A stretch of DNA of 64,000 nt from Idiomarina aminovorans (lineage in GTDB: Bacteria; Pseudomonadota; Gammaproteobacteria; Enterobacterales; Alteromonadaceae), in contig NZ_JAKNDA010000003.1 in assembly GCF_023155095.1 (NCBI RefSeq), positions 310,001-374,000 on the forward strand, in the 5' to 3' direction. Below, in pieces: positions 1 through 7,982 of the stretch. A model generated the notes under the pieces. The model saw only the letters and a program-made list of their open reading frames with translations. It made no database searches and was not told where the DNA came from. The number at the start of each line of letters is the position of its first letter. Within the stretch, counting starts at the first letter, position 1. Made by a program: the position numbers and the translations under genes.

Positions 1-557
1 ATCTGAAAGCCCTTCATTTTCGGGTGGCTTTCTATAATGTCGTTAACCACGTTAATCACTGAGTTCCAGCCACGTCCACCGGACATTGAACCCGAGTTAT
101 CAATAACAAAAACCACATACTCAGCGTCGGTTGGAATACCGCCTACGTCATCGTCCGGTGTGTCAGTGCTGTTCGGCGTGTTGAGCATGGCTGTTGCTTG
201 TCTTATTTCAGCTCTCAACGAAGAGGCTTTACCCTGCAATTGCTGCAACGTTTTTTGCGCCCGCGGAATGGAGCTTTCTAAATTCTTTTCCTGCTCAGTG
301 ACTGATGCGGTTTTTTGTTTGGCGGCGGACAGCTCATCCTGTTTGTCCGACAACGCCCCTTTTAATTCCTCCACCGACTCCTGAGCCTGCAACACTTCTG
401 CCACCAAGGTACTGAGGTTAGCCGGTCCGCGCTCGGTGTCTTCGGTACCATTTTTAGCTAACAACACCAGCATTATAACCGCACCAAAGGCACAGGAAAT
501 AATATCCAGAAACGAGAGGTTAAAAACCTCAATTGGCGCACGCTGAATTTTTCTCAT
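1..557 (-). CDS. VWA-domain protein with N-terminal ExbD/MotB-like helix (partial, 3' end off window)
   Basis: The frame was read from the reverse strand and continues through the left edge, so the C-terminus is missing. An N-terminal membrane helix (about residues 11-34, containing FNLSFLDIISCAFGAV) carries an Asp, as in ExbD, TolR and MotB. A charged coiled-coil-like stretch follows, then the start of a von Willebrand A domain with the metal-site motif DNSGS. The start codon overlaps the stop of the preceding gene (TAATG), so translation is probably coupled. It is a paralogue of the gene just upstream, sharing the FNLSFLD helix. I infer an inner-membrane partner of the TolQ/ExbB-like channel encoded two genes earlier, with the VWA domain in the periplasm. 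The exact function is unknown. Confidence 0.8.
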   Translation of the reverse strand, partial: MRKIQRAPIEVFNLSFLDIISCAFGAVIMLVLLAKNGTEDTERGPANLSTLVAEVLQAQESVEELKGALSDKQDELSAAKQKTASVTEQEKNLESSIPRAQKTLQQLQGKASSLRAEIRQATAMLNTPNSTDTPDDDVGGIPTDAEYVVFVIDNSGSMSGGRGWNSVINVVNDIIESHPKMKGFQ

Positions 558-1615
558 TATGGCCACTCCGGAGCGGGTGATAAGAACGTACCGCCACTAA
601 CCCGCGACCAGTTCCAGTAAAGCGGAGACGCGTAAGGGTCCCCTTCTATCGGCAATAGAATAATATTATACCGAACGCCGCTAGGGGCTCGTTTTACCGT
701 TTCGACCATCAATGCCTGACGACAGTCTGAGGAAATGGACTTTTTCGTCGAAATAAAATTACGACACGACAGCGGCAGCCCGTCACCCAGAGTTGGCAGG
801 CCGTCCGTTACAATATAGACGTCGGTAATATCCGGGTTCGTCTCAAATAACGTACTAATGCCCAGCTGAAGGTTGGTTCCGCCCTCTGGCACAACCGCGC
901 CTAAGTCCTTCACAATAGAATTCATAGAGCCGCTGACTGACGCCGTACTCACATTACGCATGCCCAGCCGTTCGGCTGTATCGGAAAAGGTCACGACGCT
1001 CACTTTTGAGCTTTGTGGAAGCCTTGCCAGTAACCACTGCGCCACCCGCCGGGTTCTTATCCATTTAGCAGTCGACACTTTATCGCTGTCGCTTAACGCC
1101 AGCTTACTCAGCACATCAATTAAGTTGTCACCCATCATGGATGCACTTTTATCGACCAGAATACCTATCTGGTCACCCTCCACTTTCATGCCGGTAATAA
1201 AGTTCTGCTCACCAGTGCCCGAAAGCTCAACATTGGCAGACTTTTCGACTTCTTTAGAAAGCGCCGCTAACTGGTTTTCCAGGTCAGCGACAACCGCTAA
1301 CTGAGTCGACAAGTCCTGTAATGCTTTGGTTTGATCCTGGGTGGTGTCATCTTTCGCTTTTTCGGACTCTTCCTGTTTAGCTGACTCCATGGCTATTTTT
1401 TCATTTATTTCATCAATCGACTTTTTCAGGCGCTGTTGCGTATCCATAGCTGCCGCCAGCTCTTGTTCCAGCTTTTCTTTTTCTTCTGAGGGCTCGGGCG
1501 TAAAGGCTTTAAAATCTACCAGGATAAAAATAAGAATAACGGCGCCCAGCCCGCATGCCATCACATCCAGAAAAGAGAGATTAAAGCCGTCGCCCGCCTG
1601 ACGAGTGCGTCGCAT
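557..1615 (-). CDS. VWA-domain protein with N-terminal ExbD/MotB-like helix
   Basis: 352 residues. A short cytoplasmic N-terminus leads into one membrane helix (about 11-34) containing FNLSFLDVMACGLGAV, with an Asp placed as in ExbD/MotB helices. Residues 42-125 are highly charged and probably coiled coil. The rest is a von Willebrand A domain with a complete-looking MIDAS: DKSAS at 155-159, a Thr in EGGTN, and an Asp in VTDG. It is the first of two tandem paralogues, lies 13 bases after the TolQ/ExbB-like gene and overlaps the next gene by one base. Joining a stator-type helix to a VWA domain suggests an energised protein that grips a periplasmic or outer-membrane partner. That role is inference. 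Confidence 0.85.
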   Translation of the reverse strand: MRRTRQAGDGFNLSFLDVMACGLGAVILIFILVDFKAFTPEPSEEKEKLEQELAAAMDTQQRLKKSIDEINEKIAMESAKQEESEKAKDDTTQDQTKALQDLSTQLAVVADLENQLAALSKEVEKSANVELSGTGEQNFITGMKVEGDQIGILVDKSASMMGDNLIDVLSKLALSDSDKVSTAKWIRTRRVAQWLLARLPQSSKVSVVTFSDTAERLGMRNVSTASVSGSMNSIVKDLGAVVPEGGTNLQLGISTLFETNPDITDVYIVTDGLPTLGDGLPLSCRNFISTKKSISSDCRQALMVETVKRAPSGVRYNIILLPIEGDPYASPLYWNWSRVSGGTFLSPAPEWP

Positions 1616-1628
1616 TTGAGTTGCTCAG

Positions 1629-2399
1629 TTAGCCGTGTAAATGAGATAAAAGGTGCTTTTCGCAAGACTCCTGCGTGCGGATCACCATCTTGTCCTGGCG
1701 GCTGTTCAACAGATGCATAAACAACATTAGCAGCAATGAAATAAACAAAGCCACCAGAGTTGAGTTAAACGCCACACCCAGAGATGCGGTCATACCGGCA
1801 ATGTCGCCGTCCAGCGCTTTGTCAGCCTGCGCCAGCGCGGCGCCAATACCACGAACCGTACCCACGAAACCAATAGAAGGAATGGCCCAGATAATGTAGC
1901 GGATCATGTTGTTGCCGCTTTCTAACTGAATGGCAATATTGTCCACCGACGACTCGATAGTGTCAGCCGCGTGCTGAACATTTTTGGTATTCTTGAAGCG
2001 ACGAATACAGTTAATCCAGGTGCTGTAAGCGGGCGTTTCTTTATAAGCCGAGCTTTCTAAATCATTGAGTGCCACATCAACATCCAGCGCTTCTGACTTG
2101 TCGTGGCTTTCGAGTAAATCGCGCGAGTAGATTTCTTCTTCGTCAATTAATCGCCACAGCTTGTACAGCATAAGGAAAAGACAAAAGATCATCAGTGAAA
2201 TACAAATTTGCTGTTCCACATCTTTGAAAATAACCGAAATAGAGGTTAAAGCTTCGGTGCCTTTCTCTGCCATTGCCACTTCGGCCGCCGGGCGAATAAG
2301 CCCTGCATACAACAGGTGTATAACAGTAAAAATAGCCAGCAGCACACCACCACTAACAAAAAAGTTAGGGCTCATTGAAAGCGTATTATTTTTAGACAT
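1629..2399 (-). CDS. TolQ/ExbB/MotA-like proton-channel family protein
   Basis: 256 residues. Predicted membrane segments lie near 12-33, 58-80, 165-187 and 205-232. The third contains IPSIGFVGTVRGIGAAL, which matches the Pro-rich, Gly-rich signature helix of the TolQ/ExbB/MotA superfamily. In that family five copies surround two ExbD/MotB-type subunits and use ion flow to drive movement. The two genes immediately downstream encode such single-helix subunits fused to VWA domains, so the three probably form one complex in the inner membrane. The gene lies between a micropeptide and the VWA pair, all on one strand. It is not one of the normal tol, exb or mot loci, since no tolA, tonB or flagellar neighbour is present. 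Confidence 0.87.
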   Translation of the reverse strand: MSKNNTLSMSPNFFVSGGVLLAIFTVIHLLYAGLIRPAAEVAMAEKGTEALTSISVIFKDVEQQICISLMIFCLFLMLYKLWRLIDEEEIYSRDLLESHDKSEALDVDVALNDLESSAYKETPAYSTWINCIRRFKNTKNVQHAADTIESSVDNIAIQLESGNNMIRYIIWAIPSIGFVGTVRGIGAALAQADKALDGDIAGMTASLGVAFNSTLVALFISLLLMLFMHLLNSRQDKMVIRTQESCEKHLLSHLHG

Positions 2400-2414
2400 T
2401 ATGTATCCCGAGCG

Positions 2415-2522
2415 TTAAATGTTGGTTGGGAAATCTTGTGGAGCGTCCAAAGACACAAAGTAAGCGGTCGCGCTGCCGGCCAGAGCCAGCAGTATGACAC
2501 CTATAATCACGCGTTTTTTCAT
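2415..2522 (-). CDS. 35-residue membrane or secreted micropeptide in the TolQ-VWA operon
   Basis: A small open frame fills the gap between the PEGA-FGE gene and the TolQ/ExbB-like gene. It begins MKKRVIIGVILLALAGSATA, a positively charged tip and a hydrophobic helix ending in a possible AxA-like cleavage site, followed by about 15 residues and TAA. A strong ribosome binding site (GAGGAGAG) lies 6-9 bases before the ATG and overlaps the end of the upstream gene. Same strand, tight spacing and a good Shine-Dalgarno support it as real. It could be a small structural subunit of the complex. If the signal were cleaved only a 15-residue peptide would remain. Confidence 0.7.
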   Translation of the reverse strand: MKKRVIIGVILLALAGSATAYFVSLDAPQDFPTNI

Positions 2523-2536
2523 GATGTCTCTCCTCA

Positions 2537-4519
2537 TCACTCATGATACCGGGCTATTCTAAAGCCAATATCGTCTTTCGCATCACTTTCGCCATCGCGA
2601 ACGCTGGCACGAATATTCTTTAATCGTCCGGTTTGATAAGACGCGCCTTTGACCACATGACCATTGCCGCGAAGCGCCCCCAGGTAGTCAGTATACAGCC
2701 GGTCAAGGTCAGGAGGGTTTAACGTGTAGCTGTCGTGCACCCACTCTTTGACATTACCGTCCAGGTCAAAAAAGCCACCACGTTCCGCCTTAAAACTGCC
2801 TACCGGCGCTTTACCCGCAAAACCGTCATTGTAACCGCGTAAAATAAAGGTTTGCTGACCTTTTGCAGACTCATCGGCAAAGTTGCCCTGCTTGTCACGC
2901 AGATGATCCTGGCTTCCCCAGACGTAAACAGTCGAGTCGGCTCTGCGATTAATTTTAGCAATGTATTCCCATTCAGCTTCGGTGGGTAAGCGGTAACCGA
3001 GCGAGCTCGCATCGGTTCCGACCACTTTGCCATTTCTCACCTGATAAAAAGGCTGCAAACCTTCCTGTTCACTCAGCCAGTTGGTAAATAACGCGGCATC
3101 GTTCCAGGACACATTAGTCACCGGCAGTTTAGTTTTGCCGCCAGAGCCTTTAAAAGCAGAGAACTGAGCTTCGGTAATTTCATGGCGCGATATCCACACA
3201 TCCCGACTAAAATCGACTTTAACCTGATGCTCATTACGTCCCCGGTTTGGCTCATTAACCGGCGAACCCATAGTAAATTTTTTCGGCGACAGGCGGTTCA
3301 TTTCAATGCCAAGAGTGCTGACGAACAGCGGTTTGCCTTCTTTTCTTCTGGCATCAAACTCGCGCAGCATCTGGGCTTTTACGTTCACCAGCCGCTCACT
3401 GCTGGGCTGAAACTCCTGCTTTACGGTGCGGTAACCGGCTTTGCGGAATTCAACTTGCGAAGGCAGAGCCTGCAGTTTGGTGCGCAATGGTGTCACGCCC
3501 TGCTTTTGTCCATTAATATAAACCTCGCTGGGTTCATTCGCCGCAAAAGCCACATCGCCCATTTCTGGAGCCAGGTCAAAGCTTAGTTGCTGGTTTTCCG
3601 CCGGCCCCAGTTTAATAGTCCGGCTTTGTTTAATGTAGCCCGCTTTTTCGTAACGAATAGCATGTTCTTTATTGGCATCAACGCTAATTGGGTTTTTGGC
3701 AGGCACGCCGTTAACCAGCAACGCCCCCCCCGCTGGCTTCATCGACACATTAACCGTTGCCTGTACCGGCTGAAGGCGGTAATTACGCTTAGGTTTCTTG
3801 TTACGCACGGTTAAAGACACCGTGTCCGTAACTGGCTCATAGCCCGGATAATTAACCACAACCGGGTAGTCGCCACCAACTTTAGCAACCGTTACCGGCG
3901 TTGAACCCACCTCTTCGCCGTCTAAAGTAACTGACGCGCCAGCCGGGCTCGAATTAATAGAAATAGTGCCGCTAATAGGCGTTAAACGAATTTCTTCTTC
4001 AACTTTCCCGTCTATCAGCGCCTCAATAGCAACCGATGCCGGCTCATAGGCAGCATGCAAAGCAGACACCGTATAAGTGCCGGGAGCAAATTCGCCTTCA
4101 AAGGTAGAAGCGGTTTCGCGCTGCTCGCCGTTTACCGACCAGATAATATCATTCGCTCCAGGCTCTGTTGTTATCGCAACTTTTGCCGGTTTAGGTTCTA
4201 ACCTAACTTCAATGGTTGAAGGGATGTTATCGTTAACCTGCACTTCTTTAGTTTGATATTTATCGGCAGACACTGCCACCAGCCCACCAGAGCCTATCGC
4301 GTAATATTTATTGTCGATGAAAAAACCAGTACCGGAATTAACCGAAAAACGTTGAGTTTCAGTGGCTTCTGCCGGTTTTACGGTAAAACTGTAGCCTTTG
4401 GTTAAAAACAACCAGCCAAAGTAAATAACCAGCAGTGCCAGAATACTGACCGAAAAGCCAATAGCGACTAACCGTCGTTTACGTCGTCCTTTCTCAATGG
4501 CTTCGTCAAGTGTGCTCAC
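2537..4519 (-). CDS. Membrane-anchored PEGA-repeat protein with C-terminal FGE-like (SUMF1) domain
   Basis: 660 residues, GTG start with an AGGAGAG ribosome binding site. A basic N-terminus and one membrane helix (about 17-38) place the bulk in the periplasm. Residues of about 105-395 hold roughly four PEGA-type beta repeats (SSPAGASVTLDGEEVG is a clear example). Residues 405-658 form a formylglycine-generating-enzyme fold, with MGSP near its start, YRLPTEAEWEY in the middle, LDGNVKEW, and a closing GFRIA. I see no cysteine in the protein, so the copper-binding cysteines of true FGE enzymes are absent and the fold is probably a binding module. PEGA repeats often contact cell-envelope surfaces. 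It is translated just before the micropeptide and the TolQ-like channel. Confidence 0.88.
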   Translation of the reverse strand: MSTLDEAIEKGRRKRRLVAIGFSVSILALLVIYFGWLFLTKGYSFTVKPAEATETQRFSVNSGTGFFIDNKYYAIGSGGLVAVSADKYQTKEVQVNDNIPSTIEVRLEPKPAKVAITTEPGANDIIWSVNGEQRETASTFEGEFAPGTYTVSALHAAYEPASVAIEALIDGKVEEEIRLTPISGTISINSSPAGASVTLDGEEVGSTPVTVAKVGGDYPVVVNYPGYEPVTDTVSLTVRNKKPKRNYRLQPVQATVNVSMKPAGGALLVNGVPAKNPISVDANKEHAIRYEKAGYIKQSRTIKLGPAENQQLSFDLAPEMGDVAFAANEPSEVYINGQKQGVTPLRTKLQALPSQVEFRKAGYRTVKQEFQPSSERLVNVKAQMLREFDARRKEGKPLFVSTLGIEMNRLSPKKFTMGSPVNEPNRGRNEHQVKVDFSRDVWISRHEITEAQFSAFKGSGGKTKLPVTNVSWNDAALFTNWLSEQEGLQPFYQVRNGKVVGTDASSLGYRLPTEAEWEYIAKINRRADSTVYVWGSQDHLRDKQGNFADESAKGQQTFILRGYNDGFAGKAPVGSFKAERGGFFDLDGNVKEWVHDSYTLNPPDLDRLYTDYLGALRGNGHVVKGASYQTGRLKNIRASVRDGESDAKDDIGFRIARYHE

Positions 4520-4559
4520 GAAGTCTCTCCTGTTTTTTATTATCTTGCGCTAAATGATG

Positions 4560-6002
4560 CTAAACGCGTTCGTTACACTGAACGTTAATCACAATTGGTG
4601 TGCCCGACTTCGCCACCACCACATTGACAATGACTGAGCGATAGCCTTCACGGCGGCCTTCGAATTGATAGTTACCCGGCTTTAACTGAATGGTTTTTTC
4701 TCTGACTTCACCCACAACTCCTACGCCGAGTACTTTTATATAGGTTCGGTTGTCAGAACGAATGGTCACATCTATGGGTTGATTTTCCTGCTCAATTAAC
4801 TGCTCAACCCGGTCTATTTTCTCGCCCAGTTTTGCACTCAATTGCGTAAGCCCGCTGTATTCAGACACCGCATTCACGGCATTTTGACGAATATTGTTGT
4901 CGGTAAGGCGCCCGGGCCGTTCAATATAAACATCCAGCGCCTTGCCGGCGGCTAATATCTTAACTGCGCTTTGCTTTGCCTGCTGCACAATCTGGCTGTC
5001 AGGGTGGTCGACCAGGCCTTTTTCTGCCAGCATCAGCACGGTCTGCCACTCATCGGCACCGGCAAATACCTGAATGCGTTTTTCTAAGGCCTTCACACCC
5101 TGGCTTTTTAACTCGGCGTCAATTTGCGCCTGCAGTGTTGCCAGCTCCGATCGGTTGTTGTCTATAGCCGAGGCTTTGGCTAAGGCTTCCTGTGCTCGGC
5201 CAAAGTCTTTATCGTCAATGGCATCCACAGCCGATGCCAGCGCACGAGCGAAACGTTGCTGTTTAATTTGCTGTTCCACTCTCGTCAGGGCGTTTTTTGC
5301 CTCCGGCTGCTGCGGATCAAGCTTCAGAATTTGTTGGTAAGCAGCACGCTGCTTTTCTATGTTGGCCTCTACACCGCCCACTCTTGCCTGTTCATACAAG
5401 TCAGCCACTTCATGGTAGGTGTCTATACGCTTTTGCAACGCCAGTGCGTCGCTGTAGTCACCTTTTACCTTTAACGCCTGGGCATTAAGCTGAGCGGCAT
5501 CGTCAATCTCGTCGTCAGCGAAGGCTGTTGCGGCGTTTTCATAAGGCTGTTTATAAGCCTGTTCAAACGCGGCCTGGTAGTCTGCAATGTCTTTATTGAG
5601 TTGCTCAACAGCGACTTGCGCCCGGTTATAGTTACTGGCGCCGTAGTCATTAAAGGCTTGCTCTATAGCCCCCTGAAAACCTTCAACTTTGGCGGGTTGC
5701 CACGTCGATAAATACGGGATAGAAACCAGATCAGAAACACGCTGATTGGTTTCATTTAAGGCCGTTTGCAGCGCTTTTCTGTCTATCGCTTCGTTTGCCA
5801 GGTTCGCAGACTGTTGCAAATTTTCCGGCTCAGGCTCGCTGGCTTCGGGCGTACCTGCACCACCCGAAACCGGAAAATAAGCGAGTAAAGTAACGACAAC
5901 GCCAATCAGCAAACAGACAAAAAAAACAGAAATAACACTGGTAACAATCCGTTTTTTCTTTTTAGCCCGATTCTGTCCTATTTGCTCATCTACAGACGAC
6001 AT
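4560..6002 (-). CDS. Membrane-anchored helical-repeat protein with PEGA-like C-terminus
   Basis: 480 residues. After a basic tip (NRAKKKKR) one membrane helix (about 20-43) leads to a long, Ala/Gln-rich helical region (about 60-400) that resembles TPR or coiled-coil repeats; KLDPQQPEAKNAL near the middle is TPR-like. The last 75 residues are beta-rich, with the pattern LKPGNYQFEGRREGYRSV characteristic of PEGA-type modules. Its ribosome binding site is AAGGAAAGG. The topology matches that of the PEGA-FGE protein encoded next, so the two probably form a periplasmic scaffold for the same complex. No enzyme motif is seen. Confidence 0.75.
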   Translation of the reverse strand: MSSVDEQIGQNRAKKKKRIVTSVISVFFVCLLIGVVVTLLAYFPVSGGAGTPEASEPEPENLQQSANLANEAIDRKALQTALNETNQRVSDLVSIPYLSTWQPAKVEGFQGAIEQAFNDYGASNYNRAQVAVEQLNKDIADYQAAFEQAYKQPYENAATAFADDEIDDAAQLNAQALKVKGDYSDALALQKRIDTYHEVADLYEQARVGGVEANIEKQRAAYQQILKLDPQQPEAKNALTRVEQQIKQQRFARALASAVDAIDDKDFGRAQEALAKASAIDNNRSELATLQAQIDAELKSQGVKALEKRIQVFAGADEWQTVLMLAEKGLVDHPDSQIVQQAKQSAVKILAAGKALDVYIERPGRLTDNNIRQNAVNAVSEYSGLTQLSAKLGEKIDRVEQLIEQENQPIDVTIRSDNRTYIKVLGVGVVGEVREKTIQLKPGNYQFEGRREGYRSVIVNVVVAKSGTPIVINVQCNERV

Positions 6003-6023
6003 CGTTACCTTTCCTTAAACGAG

Positions 6024-7307
6024 TTAAAGCTGAGTTAGCGGTGTCGACTCTAACTCGTAAATCTCTTTCAACTTTTCGCGTAGTTGAGCGTATTGCTCCC
6101 CAGCAGTCCCTGTTAGCTCAATGTTCTGGTCATTAAGTTCAACCACCTGCGGCGTTACTTTTATGTCCAGGTTTTGTCCCATCTCATCAAGCAATGCCCG
6201 TTGGGTGCCCAATTCACGGTTGGTTTTTATGGCTTCACTTAAACTGTAAACCGCCCCTAAACCAGCAGCGGCACTCGCCACCTGCCCCGCAGTAGAACCC
6301 GAGTTTTTACCCAGGAGAATAGCCGCTGTTGCTAAAATACCGGCACCTACTTGCGCACGAGTTCGCTCTGCTTTCTTACGACGAATATCAATAGCAACCG
6401 GTAAGGTTTCTTCCTGATAAGTGCGGTAAGCATCATGCGTGGTTGCATAAAACGTGTCGTAGCTGTCTTGTAGAGAATCAACAAACTGCTGATCTTTCGC
6501 TTTAATAACATTAACCCGCTGATACATAGGGTCAGATTCAGCAGGGGCACCATTTAAAGTAATGGTTTTTTGTTTCGAGAAAAAACTCTCAGACTCTCCC
6601 AAATACTCACCGAAAGCTTCAGGACTGTACATAGAGGCATAGCGCATATCTGCAATTGCCTGAATGGTTTTCTTCTCTTCTTCAGATTGCTTCATTAATA
6701 GGTCATAAACATAACCCGCAATGCTTTTAAAAATTGGCTCGTATGGGTTTTCTCCCTTTCTTAAAGCGTCGCGGTAAAAACCGGCACCGACTTGATACTC
6801 AAACTCTTCCTCGCCCCAAATTTTATTACTGGCATCCATAACACGGACACCAATCTCAACGGTTTCGGTGTCTGAGTAATTAATTTTACCCAGCACGTAA
6901 ACATCGGCACTGACATTCGCATTAGGAGTGACATTTACAGCACCAAAGGCTTTAGTATCAGAGAGCGCTTCGCGGGTATTTACAGCAAACCGGTTGGCCT
7001 CTAAACGGCGTACCTGTGGCCAAATGTCTTCTTCAACGATGGCTTCATCATCAATATTGCCGGCGCTGTCTTTCGGAAACCCCGGGTCAAAAACCGGAAT
7101 AGCCACATTAAGATAAACATCAGAACTGTAGCTGTAACTACGTTCTTTTTTGCCTAAGGCTTTAGAGTCTGACGGACCATTCATGCTTGGCCCAACGCTG
7201 GTGACATTGGTTTGAGTTGACTGGCAGCCAGCTAATGTAAACAGTGCTGAAAGTGTCATAACGACTGAAAATCGTTTTAGCTTTTTGAGTTGAGTTAGTG
7301 TATTCAT
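6024..7307 (-). CDS. Outer-membrane-type lipoprotein of the TolQ-VWA operon
   Basis: About 427 residues from the ATG at 7307. This start is preferred because GGAAG lies 7 bases upstream and the protein then begins with a normal lipoprotein signal ending LFTLAGC. A start at 7334 would add nine residues and overlap the previous gene. Residue +2 after the Cys is Gln, not Asp, so sorting to the outer membrane is likely. The first half contains a mixed alpha/beta domain (NVAIPVFDPG, then ADVYVLGKI and VRVMDASNKIW) reminiscent of CsgG-like lipoprotein domains, a weak similarity. The second half is helical with a Gly/Ala-rich hydrophobic stretch (QVGAGILATAAILLGK). It could be the outer-membrane partner of the inner-membrane machine. 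Function unknown. Confidence 0.75.
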   Translation of the reverse strand: MNTLTQLKKLKRFSVVMTLSALFTLAGCQSTQTNVTSVGPSMNGPSDSKALGKKERSYSYSSDVYLNVAIPVFDPGFPKDSAGNIDDEAIVEEDIWPQVRRLEANRFAVNTREALSDTKAFGAVNVTPNANVSADVYVLGKINYSDTETVEIGVRVMDASNKIWGEEEFEYQVGAGFYRDALRKGENPYEPIFKSIAGYVYDLLMKQSEEEKKTIQAIADMRYASMYSPEAFGEYLGESESFFSKQKTITLNGAPAESDPMYQRVNVIKAKDQQFVDSLQDSYDTFYATTHDAYRTYQEETLPVAIDIRRKKAERTRAQVGAGILATAAILLGKNSGSTAGQVASAAAGLGAVYSLSEAIKTNRELGTQRALLDEMGQNLDIKVTPQVVELNDQNIELTGTAGEQYAQLREKLKEIYELESTPLTQL

Positions 7308-7327
7308 TGTTGGTCTTCCGTTAATGA

Positions 7328-7855
7328 TTAACATCCATATTCGGCCATTAAGCCTTTAAAATGTTCTTTCTCAGCTTCTGTTGTTGCAGAAGCCATGCCT
7401 TCTTTCACCGCGTCGCATACCGCGGAACTGCCGCTACCACTGTTGCCGCGCTCATGATCTTTGGTATCCACCGAACTTTCCGATGCTGTTGATGCAGCTT
7501 GTTGTTGCTGCTCACTTGGGTTTGCTTCGCTGGAACCTGAGCTACCCGAGCCCGCTGAGCCACCGGCACCAGCGCCACTGGAAGCATCCGCGAGGCTGCC
7601 TGACGCCGAGGCAGTCGCCTCTTCCATACACTCCGCTGATTCATCTAAAGATGCGAACAACGCCGCTTCTTCAAGCGCAATGCGCTCCTGCAATGTCAGT
7701 GTGCTTGGGTCTACGTCATCGAACTCTATGTAGGCACAGTCGGAATAGCTTTTCTCCTGTGCGTCAGCCACACCCACTGCACAGCAAAACGCAACCAGAA
7801 GACACATGGGAGCACCGGCAAAGAAACGGATGACTGATGAACTGTTTTTATCCAC
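7328..7855 (-). CDS. Small secreted Cys-containing protein with Ser/Gly/Ala linker, first gene of the operon
   Basis: 175 residues from a GTG start. A signal peptide (about 1-33, ending GVADAQ) precedes a short acidic segment with two Cys (SDCAYIEFDD and AECMEEA), then a low-complexity Ser/Gly/Ala/Gln linker (about 83-125), then a C-terminal segment with two more Cys (AVCDAVKEG and a terminal YGC). The four Cys could form disulfides that close the two ends over the linker. It leads the same-strand operon, 20 bases before the lipoprotein gene. I do not recognise the family. Composition and length suggest a periplasmic or surface-exposed linker protein. Confidence 0.65.
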   Translation of the reverse strand: MDKNSSSVIRFFAGAPMCLLVAFCCAVGVADAQEKSYSDCAYIEFDDVDPSTLTLQERIALEEAALFASLDESAECMEEATASASGSLADASSGAGAGGSAGSGSSGSSEANPSEQQQQAASTASESSVDTKDHERGNSGSGSSAVCDAVKEGMASATTEAEKEHFKGLMAEYGC

Positions 7856-7912
7856 GGCAGGAACCTATAAGATGACTTGAGGGCAGTACTCAGATAACGT
7901 TAGGTTAAGGTT

Positions 7913-7943
7913 ATTATATTCCTGAATGTAAATAAACGGTAAA
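7913..7943 (-). promoter_or_regulatory. Probable sigma-70 promoter of the TolQ-VWA operon
   Basis: Read on the minus strand there is a perfect -10 box TATAAT (7918 to 7913) with a weaker -35-like TTTACC (7943 to 7938) at a 19-bp spacing. The box is about 58 bases upstream of the GTG start of the first operon gene. The spacing is longer than ideal and no experimental start site is known. Confidence 0.5.
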
Positions 7944-7982
7944 TGTAAATTTTTTGTGGGTAAACAGCCTCTATGTCACTGT

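Noticed and set aside
7381-7833. Long plus-strand open frames antisense to the first motor-operon gene
   Set aside because: They arise from the repetitive Ser/Gly/Ala codons of the minus-strand gene and show no ribosome binding site or family resemblance.
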